From Parachlamydia acanthamoebae (GTDB lineage Bacteria; Chlamydiota; Chlamydiia; Chlamydiales; Parachlamydiaceae), in NCBI RefSeq assembly GCF_000875975.1, contig NZ_BAWW01000066.1:558001-622000 (forward strand): a stretch of DNA of 64,000 nt. Reading direction: 5' to 3'. The notes beneath the pieces were generated by a model that saw only the letters and a list, made by a program, of their open reading frames with translations, was not told where the DNA came from and searched no databases. The translations under genes were made by a program, and so were the position numbers. Shown here piece after piece: positions 54,689 through 63,686 of this stretch (position 1 is its first letter; the number at the start of each line of letters is the position of its first letter).

Positions 54689-55683
54689 TCTTGATAGGCT
54701 ATTTTGACTAAATCTGCAAAATCAAGCATCGTTTTGACTCGATTCAAATATGTGTGCTTGGTTTTGACTAGATCCATCAAATCATAAATTTCCTGCAGAG
54801 GCATGGTTTCAAGATGCCTTTTGGCATCATAAAAGAGTTGATAGGTATCTGCATTGTACACAATTTTGCCTTCAAACAACTCATGTACACGCTGAGAATT
54901 GGTGACGCCCATTTTCCCATAGCTAATATTTTTAAAAATTCGGCAAGGAATATATCCCACTTTTTCTTGCCATTCTCCAACAATTGTGGGAGCTATATAA
55001 GATTGGCAGATCAAATCCACAGCCTTCTCAGTACTAATACCTGTAAGTTGACTAAATTGAATTCCGTTTTCGCGGCAAGCTTGGATAAAAGGATCGAGAC
55101 GGCTTTGATTGCCAAATTCTCCTCCTCCAACAGTTCCAATCCAGTAAATTGTTTTCTGAATAACTTGAGACGCAATTTTTTGTTTCATTTGCTCGATTTC
55201 ATGTGGAAATAGATCGGTTGCCCAAGGCATATAGAGACATCGCTCCACCAAATCAAAATAGATGCAGGGTTCCATTTTCATTGCATCAGGCCGCTCCAGC
55301 ACGCTGTCTGTATAGACTTGCAAAATCACCCAATTTTCAGGTTTTAAAGCTTGATATTTTGGCGCAGTGCAATTGTGTAAAATATACTGACAGTCATGTC
55401 TAATGGGAATATTCTGGTCTGCTTGCCCTTCCGTAATAAATAGAGAGTTGGCAAAATCGAAATTCCCCACATAATCTAGGTCATCGAACCAATAGGTTGT
55501 ATAACCCAAATGTTTAAAAGCTTGATAAAAGCTGTTGTGAATATACGAATGGGTATGACTATGTAACTTATGTCCCCAAATCACGACTTTATCAAAAGCT
55601 TCTAGGTGGCTGTTTGGGAGCAAAGCTCCCAAAAGCACATAACACACACATATCACTCGTAAAATGAAAGGTGTTTTTTTCAT
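54685..55683 (-). CDS. Exported protein, probably glycosyltransferase-like
   Basis: A 332-residue protein with a clear Sec signal peptide (ILRVICVCYVLLGALLPNSHL, cleavage likely after LEA). The mature part starts FDKVVIWGHKLHSHTHSY and continues with alternating strands and helices. It contains YIPCRIFKNISYGKMGVTNS and LFEGKIVYN, a pattern resembling the C-terminal half of CgeB/GT-B transferases. It is the last of three closely packed minus-strand genes (GT6-like, GT2, this one), only 2 nt after the GT2 stop. The family assignment is tentative; the export signal is not. Confidence 0.7.
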   Translation of the reverse strand: MKKTPFILRVICVCYVLLGALLPNSHLEAFDKVVIWGHKLHSHTHSYIHNSFYQAFKHLGYTTYWFDDLDYVGNFDFANSLFITEGQADQNIPIRHDCQYILHNCTAPKYQALKPENWVILQVYTDSVLERPDAMKMEPCIYFDLVERCLYMPWATDLFPHEIEQMKQKIASQVIQKTIYWIGTVGGGEFGNQSRLDPFIQACRENGIQFSQLTGISTEKAVDLICQSYIAPTIVGEWQEKVGYIPCRIFKNISYGKMGVTNSQRVHELFEGKIVYNADTYQLFYDAKRHLETMPLQEIYDLMDLVKTKHTYLNRVKTMLDFADLVKIAYQD

Positions 55684-55685
55684 AG

Positions 55686-56570
55686 TTAGTCTTCCAATCT
55701 TTCATAACGAGGCATCTTTCGGATGTAACGATCTAAATTGTTTTGTAACTGAGGATTGACTTTATTGTCATTGATTTGATTGACGATGTTATACCAATAG
55801 ACAGGACGAGAAATGAAGGCATGTCTTTCTCCACACATTTCTGCAATAGGAAACATCATTGCCATATCCCATGTCATAGGAAAAAATTTTCCTTCATAGC
55901 GCAGATCTTCAAGTTTGATTTTTTTGTAAATCCACGCATAGAAAGTTCTCAAATGCGAAGGACATTTTTTAAATTCTCTAAATGCATTGCGTTTGATAAT
56001 GTCTTGAGGAATTGGCTCTGACCAACCCAATACACGTGTAGGATAATGAATGAGTGTTCCATGCGTCATCCACACATCTCCTTCATAAGCCTCATTGAGT
56101 GTATCCAACACTTGTGGATCATGCAGCCAATCATCTCCATCAACTGTAACCGCAATTTCGTAGTCTTGACAACTATGAACAGCTCTTGTGATGTTTTCTA
56201 GAGCCCCACACCGTTTTTTATTGATTACTAATGTAAAAAAATGCGGCTCTCGATTCACTTCTTCAGAGAAGCGAAGAATTGATTCCCGATAGTCCTCGGA
56301 TTCATCAAATTCGATGAGTTGATAAGGAATCATATTGTCAATCAAATAAGATTCGACAACTGCCCCTGTGTTATCAGGTGAATGATCATCAATATAGATA
56401 ATGCGGTAATTGTCGTATTCTTGTGAAAGCAGAGAATGCAAGTTCGCATGGTGCCAATGCACATTTTTATAAGATGGTACAATAAAAACCATCTCTTTTT
56501 CTGGAAGCTTAGCTTCTAATGCAAATGCCCAAAAAACGAACAATAACGCCATTAAATGTTTTAATTTCAT
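55686..56570 (-). CDS. Exported GT2-family glycosyltransferase
   Basis: A 294-residue GT-A enzyme behind a signal peptide (LMALLFVFWAFALEA, cleavage before KLPEKE). The nucleotide-sugar site is intact: VFIVPSYKNVHWHHANLHSL, IIYIDDHSPDNTG, and VTVDGDDWLHDP for the DxD-type metal site. It has no further membrane segment, so it should be free in the periplasm or outside. GT2 enzymes normally work on the cytosolic side, where nucleotide sugars are. It is the middle gene of the three-gene minus-strand operon. Confidence 0.85.
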   Translation of the reverse strand: MKLKHLMALLFVFWAFALEAKLPEKEMVFIVPSYKNVHWHHANLHSLLSQEYDNYRIIYIDDHSPDNTGAVVESYLIDNMIPYQLIEFDESEDYRESILRFSEEVNREPHFFTLVINKKRCGALENITRAVHSCQDYEIAVTVDGDDWLHDPQVLDTLNEAYEGDVWMTHGTLIHYPTRVLGWSEPIPQDIIKRNAFREFKKCPSHLRTFYAWIYKKIKLEDLRYEGKFFPMTWDMAMMFPIAEMCGERHAFISRPVYWYNIVNQINDNKVNPQLQNNLDRYIRKMPRYERLED

Positions 56571-56578
56571 AACTTAAT

Positions 56579-57328
56579 TTATCCCTTTCGCATTTCTTCA
56601 TGATTTTTATCCAATGCAATCAATTTTGGCAAAAAGGGAATTCTCAAGCCCTGCGGATAGCAATAGGAAGGAGACAAAATAACTGTTGGAGGATTGTTGA
56701 TACAAAATCGATTCCAATGACTTTCATCGTGCCATACGGCAATAATCCCATTTTGCATATCTTGATCAATATTTACTGCATTGGTGTGGACAATATTTAA
56801 GAATTCATCTTTAGTTCCGCCATAAAATCCCCCCGCGAAATAATCGTTGCCTTCTCCTTGAGGAATGTAAGCTGTAGAAAGAGGATTTCTTTCATAGGTA
56901 TAGCTACTCTTAGGCCGGTTAATAAAGCCTGGATGCCTTGTCGCTACGCGGTTTCCTAAAATTTCATCCCCTACCTCACCAACAAAGAGCATATCAGCAT
57001 CACATGCGTACAAATAATCTTGTCCAGCAAAAGCATCTCGATGCATATCATAAACGTGATAACGCATCATGGTATCATATGGCCATCCCATCTTAGCGTG
57101 GAAAATGGGCACAACATTTGGCATCGGCTCTAAATATCCATCTGTGAATACAAAGTAGGTTACCTTATGGTTTTTACAAAAAAAATGATCGGCAGACTTA
57201 ACCAAAGGAGGAACGAAGGAAACATACTTTCCTGTAGCCATCACAAGCAAGCCAACATTGGCAGCATAAAGAGCGTGGCTAAATAACAAACACAAACCGA
57301 TTAGAATCTTTAAACTTCTAGTTAACAT
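56579..57328 (-). CDS. Exported GT6-like (ABO-type) glycosyltransferase
   Basis: A 249-residue protein. The signal peptide is KILIGLCLLFSHALYA (cleavage before ANVG). The remainder matches family 6 transferases: VTYFVFTDG, MRYHVYDMHRD, YACDADMLFVGEVG (D110-A-D112 as metal motif), GNDYFAGGFYGG and HDESHWNRFCINNPPTV. Animal GT6 enzymes (ABO, alpha-1,3-galactosyltransferase) use a DVD motif, whereas most bacterial ones have NxN. The DAD here is of the animal type. First gene of the minus-strand trio; 159 nt separate it from the divergent exported methyltransferase-like gene. Confidence 0.85.
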   Translation of the reverse strand: MLTRSLKILIGLCLLFSHALYAANVGLLVMATGKYVSFVPPLVKSADHFFCKNHKVTYFVFTDGYLEPMPNVVPIFHAKMGWPYDTMMRYHVYDMHRDAFAGQDYLYACDADMLFVGEVGDEILGNRVATRHPGFINRPKSSYTYERNPLSTAYIPQGEGNDYFAGGFYGGTKDEFLNIVHTNAVNIDQDMQNGIIAVWHDESHWNRFCINNPPTVILSPSYCYPQGLRIPFLPKLIALDKNHEEMRKG

Positions 57329-57487
57329 ACAGAAACCTCTTGTTACTATTTTTAAAACGGCTTTTTCTTGTTTCCAGTGATCAAATCACAAAATAATTAA
57401 TTTGTCAAATACGCAAATTTATTGTAAAAGTGAGCAACACTTATTTTGAACAAACAGAAACATCTTTTATGAACCTCAGGAGTACCT

Positions 57488-58267
57488 ATGAAAGCGATTA
57501 TTTACGGCATGATTGCCTGCTTGATTCCATGTTTTGCTTTTGCTGATTATTCTGTTGAAGCTTTATTAAATCCCTATAAAGACTACCTTGAGCAAGGAAC
57601 CTATGTGGGAGAAGATTGGAGCGCATATGAAACAATTCCAAAATCTCGCTATGAAACGTTCAAAGCAGCTTTTGAACATTTTGTTGCAAATGACGGAAAA
57701 GTGATTGTTGAGTTGGGAACATCCCGTAGCTTTACACATGGTGGACACCCCGGCTGTAATTCTAGCAATCCGACTTATTGGACACCTCAACAACCTGAAA
57801 ACTGGGATTGGGGCGCAGGCTTTTTCACACGCATGGCGGCCACATGTCTCCATCATCTTCAGCCACAATTTCATACGGTAGATTTAATTCCCCAGCACAT
57901 TACACGCTGCAAAATTATGACATATGACTTTAAAGATATTCTCACTTACCACGTTGCTTCTTCGGAAGATTATTTAAAGAAGTGCTCTTTTCCGGATGGA
58001 ATTGATCTCCTTTATTTAGATACAGGAGACATGACACCCATTGAACCAACCGCTGAATTACAGTTGAATGAAGCCAAAATCATTGTCCAACGTAATCTCA
58101 TTGCCAAAAACGGCATTATTTTAATCGATGACGTGCGCAATCAAACCCCAAGAAAATATGGAGATCGTTCAGGCTTAGGCAAAGCGAAATATTCTCTTCC
58201 CTATTTGCTCGATCATGGTTTTGAAATCGTCATGGATGAATATCAAGTGATGTTACGAAAAAAATAA
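57488..58267 (+). CDS. Exported class I SAM-methyltransferase-like protein
   Basis: A 259-residue protein with a signal peptide (MKAIIYGMIACLIPCFAFA, cleavage before DYSVE). The fold looks like Methyltransf_24 or CmcI: KVIVELGTSRSFTHGG is the SAM-loop, GIDLLYLDTGDM follows, and NGIILIDDVRNQTP is the later Asp-Asp strand. The presence of a signal peptide is unexpected, since SAM is cytosolic. CAGGAGT lies 5-6 nt before ATG 57488. It diverges from the GT6-like gene and is followed by another exported protein. Confidence 0.77.
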   Translation: MKAIIYGMIACLIPCFAFADYSVEALLNPYKDYLEQGTYVGEDWSAYETIPKSRYETFKAAFEHFVANDGKVIVELGTSRSFTHGGHPGCNSSNPTYWTPQQPENWDWGAGFFTRMAATCLHHLQPQFHTVDLIPQHITRCKIMTYDFKDILTYHVASSEDYLKKCSFPDGIDLLYLDTGDMTPIEPTAELQLNEAKIIVQRNLIAKNGIILIDDVRNQTPRKYGDRSGLGKAKYSLPYLLDHGFEIVMDEYQVMLRKK

Positions 58268-58284
58268 AATCATGCACGCATCTA

Positions 58285-58317
58285 CACCATCTCATAGAGC
58301 ATTTTTGTGAGATGGTG
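58285..58317. terminator. Hairpin between the exported methyltransferase-like gene and the next gene
   Basis: CACCATCTCA (58285-58294) pairs with TGAGATGGTG (58308-58317) around a 13-nt loop. No T-run follows, so it may attenuate or protect transcript ends rather than terminate fully. Confidence 0.4.
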
Positions 58318-58356
58318 AAAGATAAAAACTAACATCATCAAAAAGAATTTCATAAA

Positions 58357-59454
58357 ATGAAAAAAAATATCGCATTCATCTACTTTATATTTATTATATT
58401 CAACATTAGCATGTTAGACGCATCTCCTAAGGTCTTGCACCTCACTTTTCATCGGGGATGTCAAACAGAAGTAGAAGCTCTAGCTCAAGAATTTTCTCTT
58501 GATCTCACAACATGGTTTATTCCAGATTTGCCTCCAGGATGGTTTGATGGACAAGCTCAAGGATGTGCCTTATACAATATCGATCATGCGCGTGCAGAAA
58601 GAATCTGGCAATTGCACAAACCCTTTTTTGAAACTTTTGACGCCATTATCACAACAGACACAGCTCCACTAGCGCGCATTTTTTTGCAAAATCATTGGAA
58701 AAAACCTCTCATCGTTTGGATATGCAATCGCTTTGATTACACGGATCAAGCAAGCTTAGATTGCACATTTCCCGATCCTGAATATTACTCTCTTTTTTCC
58801 AAAGCTCATTCTCAAAGCAACGTAAAAGTGATTGCATACACAGAATTCGAACATTACTATGCCTTAAGCAAAGGTGTCCATACAGGAAAACTCACCATTA
58901 CTCCAGGTTTAACAACATGCCAAGAATCAAAACACTCGCTTATTCCTTCAATGGTCTCTAAACCCCAATCCTTTTTCCTTCCACCCTATCATAATGAAAC
59001 CCATTTCATGGATTTGTCTGGGCATTGCAATTCTCTGGGACTTTCGAATTATTGTGGACGTTATAATGGTCCCTATGACTTAAAAGATTTTAAAGGAATT
59101 ATCCATATTCCTTATGCCTGGTCTAATCTCTCCTTGTTCGAAAATTTGCAGCTAGGAATTCCTTATTTTATTCCTTCACCCAGCTTTCTTTTCGAACTGT
59201 CCCTAAAAAACACCTTCTTCCATCAAGATATCTCATACCTTATCAATCACAACCTCATCCATTTATCGGAGTGGTATAATCAATTACATGCTCCTCTTTT
59301 TATTTATTTTGACTCTTGGCAGGACTTGCAATATAAAGCCAATCATACAGACTATACGTTTCAAAGGAAAAAAATTGCGGCTTTTTCTCAAAAATATCGC
59401 AAGCGACTCTTGCAAAAATGGGAAAAAGTGCTAACAGAACTTAAATTAAAATAA
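58357..59454 (+). CDS. Exported glycosyltransferase-like protein
   Basis: A 365-residue protein with a signal peptide (NIAFIYFIFIIFNISMLDA, cleavage before SPKVL). The mature part begins KVLHLTFHRGCQTEVEALAQ and has KGIIHIPYAWSNLSLFENLQ followed by LGIPYFIPSPSF. That pattern (helix, then G-P-F/Y strand) resembles the GT-B donor domain of CgeB-type proteins. No catalytic assignment is possible. Fifth consecutive gene with an export signal. Confidence 0.68.
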   Translation: MKKNIAFIYFIFIIFNISMLDASPKVLHLTFHRGCQTEVEALAQEFSLDLTTWFIPDLPPGWFDGQAQGCALYNIDHARAERIWQLHKPFFETFDAIITTDTAPLARIFLQNHWKKPLIVWICNRFDYTDQASLDCTFPDPEYYSLFSKAHSQSNVKVIAYTEFEHYYALSKGVHTGKLTITPGLTTCQESKHSLIPSMVSKPQSFFLPPYHNETHFMDLSGHCNSLGLSNYCGRYNGPYDLKDFKGIIHIPYAWSNLSLFENLQLGIPYFIPSPSFLFELSLKNTFFHQDISYLINHNLIHLSEWYNQLHAPLFIYFDSWQDLQYKANHTDYTFQRKKIAAFSQKYRKRLLQKWEKVLTELKLK

Positions 59455-59566
59455 CCAATAATTTAATTTATTTTATATGTTTTTTCGATTATAATTAAAG
59501 TATAAAAGATAATTGAGTATTAGCTCTTAATTATCTTCAATATAACGTTCTCAAAATGGTGCGGTT

Positions 59567-59965
59567 ATGATACTAGATAGTGAATTGAAAAAACTATTCG
59601 ATAGGCTACATGACGAAGACTGCGTTCAGATTTCGCTAATGGGATCTGATATCTTCGTTAAAACAGATCATATCTCACAAATTTCACTCCTCACTCAGGT
59701 CTATTTTGGCGGAAACTTTATTCCAAAAAGTGTACGTCGATGCCTGACTGGTAAAGCCCCTTTTGATGACAGCGCCCTTGAAACTTTTTTAACAATGGAT
59801 GAAGGGCAATTTAAAATTTTCCTCAATTATACTGGTAATATCGAAAATCTTTCTCACAGAACTTTCATTGACGTTTTGGAAGAGTTTAGTCATCAAGCAG
59901 ACGAGTGGAAATTGTTTTTAGATGAACATGACAAAAATGACCTTGTCTATTCGCACGTTAAATAG
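59567..59965 (+). CDS. Small acidic hypothetical protein, 132 residues
   Basis: A soluble protein starting MILDSELKKLFDRLHDEDCV, then ISLMGSDIFVKTDHISQ and a helical C-terminus (RTFIDVLEEFSHQADEWKLF). Size, acidity and alpha/beta pattern are loosely like CesT/Tir-type secretion chaperones, but I see no diagnostic motif. It lies between the exported proteins and the PilM/GspL-like gene. A palindromic AAGATAATT/AATTATCTT (about 59507-59538) sits upstream. Confidence 0.55.
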   Translation: MILDSELKKLFDRLHDEDCVQISLMGSDIFVKTDHISQISLLTQVYFGGNFIPKSVRRCLTGKAPFDDSALETFLTMDEGQFKIFLNYTGNIENLSHRTFIDVLEEFSHQADEWKLFLDEHDKNDLVYSHVK

Positions 59966-60069
59966 GCAAACGAACAAATCTTACTAAGATTGAAAGATTT
60001 ATCTTGAATACTCTTGATTTTTGATCTATGGTTTTGACAACCTAGATCAAAATCACAGAGTATTTTTTC

Positions 60070-61773
60070 ATGCTAGATTCACCCAACGCTTTGCATGTTT
60101 TGGGTTTGGATATCGAATCCAACAAATTAAAGGGCGTCTTATTAACAGAAGTTAAAGGCAAGCCTTCTCTGATTCGAATCCTTTTTTCCGAAACATTATC
60201 TAATGGAAGCAACTCCTCTTTTTTTTCCCAGGAGACAGCACAGACAATTAATACCCTTTCGGCAAATGCTCTTGTAGGGGTCGCTTTAAAAACCGATGAA
60301 GTCCTCATTCGTCCGTTAGAAGTCAAACTTAAAAAAGAGCAAGAAATTGCGTCGATTATTGATTTTCAATCAGAACCTCTACTTCCTTTTCCTGTTGAAA
60401 ATGCCATTGTTGAATGGACAAAACTTGGAACAACCACAGATGGCTCTAAATTAACGATCATTGCAGCCCGAAAAGATTACGTCGAGAAAGAGCTCGCCAA
60501 GTGGAATGCATTTCATGTGGAACCAGAATTACTTTCATGCGCGCCCGCTGCACTTGCAGCGTTTAGTTCGCAGTTTTGCGACTTATCTGGGCCCCAATTA
60601 ATTTTACACATCGGAAGCTCCGGAACCTCTTGCGTCATGGCTGAGGAAGGCAGGGTTATTGCAGCCCAGTCTGTTCCGCGTGGAATAGAACAACTTGTGC
60701 AAGCTTTTCAGCAAGATCTCTTACAAGCTCCCTTATTTAAAGAAAGATCCTTTGCTTCTCTAAAATCGGATGAGCTTAAGAATCTCCCAAGCTTTGCAGA
60801 AAACCTAGACCGCTTAAGAATTGACGTTACGCGCATAGTTTTAGGAATCTCAAAGCAGATTAAAGGATTTGAACCCCAAGAAGTTTTCTTAACTGGGGAA
60901 ATTGGACAATATCCCGATTTAATCAATGAAATTTGTCAAAACCTGCAATTAAAGATTTTGCAACCAATTGAACATCAAAACTTTATATTAAATCGAGAAG
61001 AACTGCAATCTTATGCGATTCCTATTGGGATTGCCCTAACAGGGCTTCCAAACTGGAAAGAACAGATTAATTTTCGGCAAAAACAATACAACTATCCTCA
61101 CCCATGGAAACGCTTAAAAAAATCGATTGTGACCTATTTTGGTGCCTGCGTTTTTCTTGCTTTTGCCCTTTACTGTTTTGGATCGGCCTACCTCAGTAAA
61201 CAGACCGACCATCTTCGCACAGATTATGTCAATCTACTCGCTTCCATGCATCAATCATACCCCGAGTTCGAAGAGCTATTTCGTAAAAAAAATGGATTAG
61301 AACCTATTTCGACCGACGAAGATTTAGATCCTATGGAACTGTCTATTGATGATCTTTCTGCACGTGTTCAGTTTTTAAATAGCTTAGTCAGTACATCTCC
61401 TGATTCTTATCCTTTATTTCCTAATACGCCTGCTGTCAGCGATGTTTTAGCTTGGCTAGCTAAACACCCCTCCTTTAACCCATCTGAAAATGCTGATGAA
61501 CAAAAAATAGAAGGCTTAAAAATTGAAAGCTTTACTTACAAGATGGTCAAAAAACCAGATAAAAGTAAAAAAAACGAAATTTACCAAGTGCGTGTCGATC
61601 TGGATTTTTCAGCTCCAACTCCCACGCAAGCACGAGAATTTCACGATTCACTGATTGCTCCCAATGAAATGGTTGATCCGAAGGGTGAGATTAAATGGGG
61701 CACAAACCGAGGTCGCTACCACACTTCTTTTTTCTTAAAAGATCGCACGTTATACCCATCATCTATTAAGTGA
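60070..61773 (+). CDS. PilM/GspL-like actin-fold protein with membrane segment and periplasmic domain
   Basis: A 567-residue protein. The N-terminal ~330 residues look like the PilM/GspL actin-like fold: LGLDIESNKLKGVLL, DFQSEPLLPFPVENAIVEW, LILHIGSSGTSCVMAEEG and EVFLTGEIGQYPDLI. One membrane helix (VTYFGACVFLAFALYCFGSA, about 350-375) is followed by a ~190-residue periplasmic part, the bitopic layout of GspL. It is followed 6 nt later by a membrane coiled-coil gene and then a lipoprotein, forming one operon. A role in a type II secretion or pilus-type platform is inferred. Confidence 0.72.
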   Translation: MLDSPNALHVLGLDIESNKLKGVLLTEVKGKPSLIRILFSETLSNGSNSSFFSQETAQTINTLSANALVGVALKTDEVLIRPLEVKLKKEQEIASIIDFQSEPLLPFPVENAIVEWTKLGTTTDGSKLTIIAARKDYVEKELAKWNAFHVEPELLSCAPAALAAFSSQFCDLSGPQLILHIGSSGTSCVMAEEGRVIAAQSVPRGIEQLVQAFQQDLLQAPLFKERSFASLKSDELKNLPSFAENLDRLRIDVTRIVLGISKQIKGFEPQEVFLTGEIGQYPDLINEICQNLQLKILQPIEHQNFILNREELQSYAIPIGIALTGLPNWKEQINFRQKQYNYPHPWKRLKKSIVTYFGACVFLAFALYCFGSAYLSKQTDHLRTDYVNLLASMHQSYPEFEELFRKKNGLEPISTDEDLDPMELSIDDLSARVQFLNSLVSTSPDSYPLFPNTPAVSDVLAWLAKHPSFNPSENADEQKIEGLKIESFTYKMVKKPDKSKKNEIYQVRVDLDFSAPTPTQAREFHDSLIAPNEMVDPKGEIKWGTNRGRYHTSFFLKDRTLYPSSIK

Positions 61774-61779
61774 GACGAT

Positions 61780-62403
61780 ATGTTCAGTCAAATTCCTCAA
61801 AATAGACTCTTGCTCTACCTCATGCTTCTTGGAGCTTTGCCTTTATTTCTTTCAACAATCTACTTTTTTTCTAATGAAAATGCGGTAGATTCCTTGAAAA
61901 ATTCGATTGAAGAAACAGAGAATCAGGTTTTTTTACAAGCAAAGAGACAGGCAAACAATAAGGCTGTCAGCAACCATTTTAGAGACGCTGATCGCTTTTA
62001 TATTGATAAACAGCTGGAGCAATTGACATTTCTTAAGCCAGAAATTCAAAGCTTAAAAGATGTGATTGAAAACAAAAATTATGCGGGTGATGAAAACGTA
62101 CGCAAACGGCTTGATTTCTTAACTGGACCAGGAAACAAACTTCTTTTTTCAGAAGGCGTGGTAGATACCCTCCCGGGTTTCCAAGAGACCATTGTCACAC
62201 AGGTTCACCCAGTAGAGGTGGATGCTTCAGATCTTGCCACCATTCTAGCTCTCATTGAGGGACAAAAGATCGGCGAACATGAAGCTGGACCAAATCGTCC
62301 TCAACTGATTATAATTGATTTCAGCTTAGAGAAAAAAGCTTCGGTTAATAAAAACGAAACTTTTGCCCTTAACATGAAACTCTTAAAGCGAGAAATCTTA
62401 TAA
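61780..62403 (+). CDS. Membrane-anchored coiled-coil protein, possible GspM/PilO-like partner
   Basis: A 207-residue protein with an N-terminal membrane segment (LLLYLMLLGALPLFLSTIYFF), a coiled-coil stretch (VDSLKNSIEETENQVFLQA) and a C-terminal alpha/beta domain. That topology is the one of PilN/PilO and GspM, which partner PilM/GspL. Sequence similarity is too weak to be certain. It lies 6 nt after the PilM/GspL-like gene and 2 nt before the lipoprotein gene. Confidence 0.6.
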   Translation: MFSQIPQNRLLLYLMLLGALPLFLSTIYFFSNENAVDSLKNSIEETENQVFLQAKRQANNKAVSNHFRDADRFYIDKQLEQLTFLKPEIQSLKDVIENKNYAGDENVRKRLDFLTGPGNKLLFSEGVVDTLPGFQETIVTQVHPVEVDASDLATILALIEGQKIGEHEAGPNRPQLIIIDFSLEKKASVNKNETFALNMKLLKREIL

Positions 62404-62405
62404 TC

Positions 62406-63686
62406 ATGTCCATTCGATCCTTATGTCTCTTAAGTCTCCTTCTCTTCACAGGATGCGCACGCTATTTCTATTGTGAATATAATCCAGATGAACTCTCTAC
62501 AATTAATATCATCGATCAAAACGGCCTCTCGGAGACATTTACAAGTCGTGAGCGTGTTAGACAATATGAAAATGTCGACTTCATGACAAATCAACCCTAT
62601 CAAAAAGTGATGCGGGTGTATGGAAAGGATGAGTTTGGTAATGCAAGAGCTTTAATCACAAGTTATCACCCCAATGGGCAAATCCAGCAGTATCTGGAAG
62701 TGGTCAATAACCGCGCTTTTGGAGAATATAAAGAATGGTATCCCACAGGAAAGCTTAAGCTAGCAGCTAAAGTCATTGGCGGTGTAGCTGACATCAATAC
62801 AGCTGCTGAAAAAAGTTGGTTATTCGATGGAATTGCAAAAGTGTGGAGTGAGGAAGGTTGTATTGAAGCCTGTATTTGCTATTACAAAGGAATCCTCGAG
62901 GGAGAATCTCTATATTATCATTCCAATGGAAAGTTGTGGAAACGCATTTTTTATAAAGATGATAAAATTGAGGGAGATGCCGAAATTTTTCTAGATAACG
63001 GTGAACTTCTCCAAGTTACACATTACGTGGAAGGCAAAAAAGAAGGGGTCGCCAAAAGATATTGGGCTCCTTGTCAAGTGGCTTCTGAAGAGATCTACTG
63101 CAATGACTTGCTTGTCACCGCCTTTTATTTTGACAAATCGAACAACCTCATTGCCCAAATCGAAAACGGAAACGGAATTCGCGCTGTTTTCAACCGAGAA
63201 AGCGTGTATGAATTCCAACAATATCAAAATGGCGTACTCGAAGGAAAAGTATGTGTCTTTGATGAAAGAGGGTTCCTCGTCAATACCTACCATATGCTCA
63301 ACCAAAAAAAACATGGGGAAGAAGTCGAATACTACCAACAATTGTTTAGCAGCCAAATCCCTCAACCTCTTCTTTCTATTCAATGGTATGAAGATAAAAT
63401 TCAAGGGGTATGCAAAACGTGGTACCGCAATGGACAATTAGAAAGTCAACGCGAGATGAGCAATAATAAGAAAAATGGAATTGCTCTAGCCTATTATCTC
63501 GATGGCAATTTGATGATGATTGAAGAATATGATCATGGCAAACTTCTCAAAGGAAAGTATTACAAAAAAGGGGAAAAAACCCCAATTAGCGAAGTTGCAG
63601 AAGGATTTGGTCTTGTTACTGTGTATGATGCAGATGGTAACTATCTGAATAAATTCACCTATGCGAAGGGAAAACCGGACGAATGA
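62406..63686 (+). CDS. Lipoprotein with MORN/YwqK-type repeats
   Basis: A 426-residue protein. The lipobox is LLLFTGC with the Cys at about 17. Repeated Y.NG.L....Y..G...G....Y units run from ~80 to the end: SYHPNGQIQQYLEV, YYHSNGKLWKRIFYKDDKIEG, TWYRNGQLESQREMSNNKKNG and YYLDGNLMMIEEYDHGKLLKG. They match the MORN_2/YwqK-like repeat. Last gene of the three-gene operon with the PilM/GspL-like protein, so perhaps an envelope-anchored part of the same machine. Confidence 0.82.
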   Translation: MSIRSLCLLSLLLFTGCARYFYCEYNPDELSTINIIDQNGLSETFTSRERVRQYENVDFMTNQPYQKVMRVYGKDEFGNARALITSYHPNGQIQQYLEVVNNRAFGEYKEWYPTGKLKLAAKVIGGVADINTAAEKSWLFDGIAKVWSEEGCIEACICYYKGILEGESLYYHSNGKLWKRIFYKDDKIEGDAEIFLDNGELLQVTHYVEGKKEGVAKRYWAPCQVASEEIYCNDLLVTAFYFDKSNNLIAQIENGNGIRAVFNRESVYEFQQYQNGVLEGKVCVFDERGFLVNTYHMLNQKKHGEEVEYYQQLFSSQIPQPLLSIQWYEDKIQGVCKTWYRNGQLESQREMSNNKKNGIALAYYLDGNLMMIEEYDHGKLLKGKYYKKGEKTPISEVAEGFGLVTVYDADGNYLNKFTYAKGKPDE

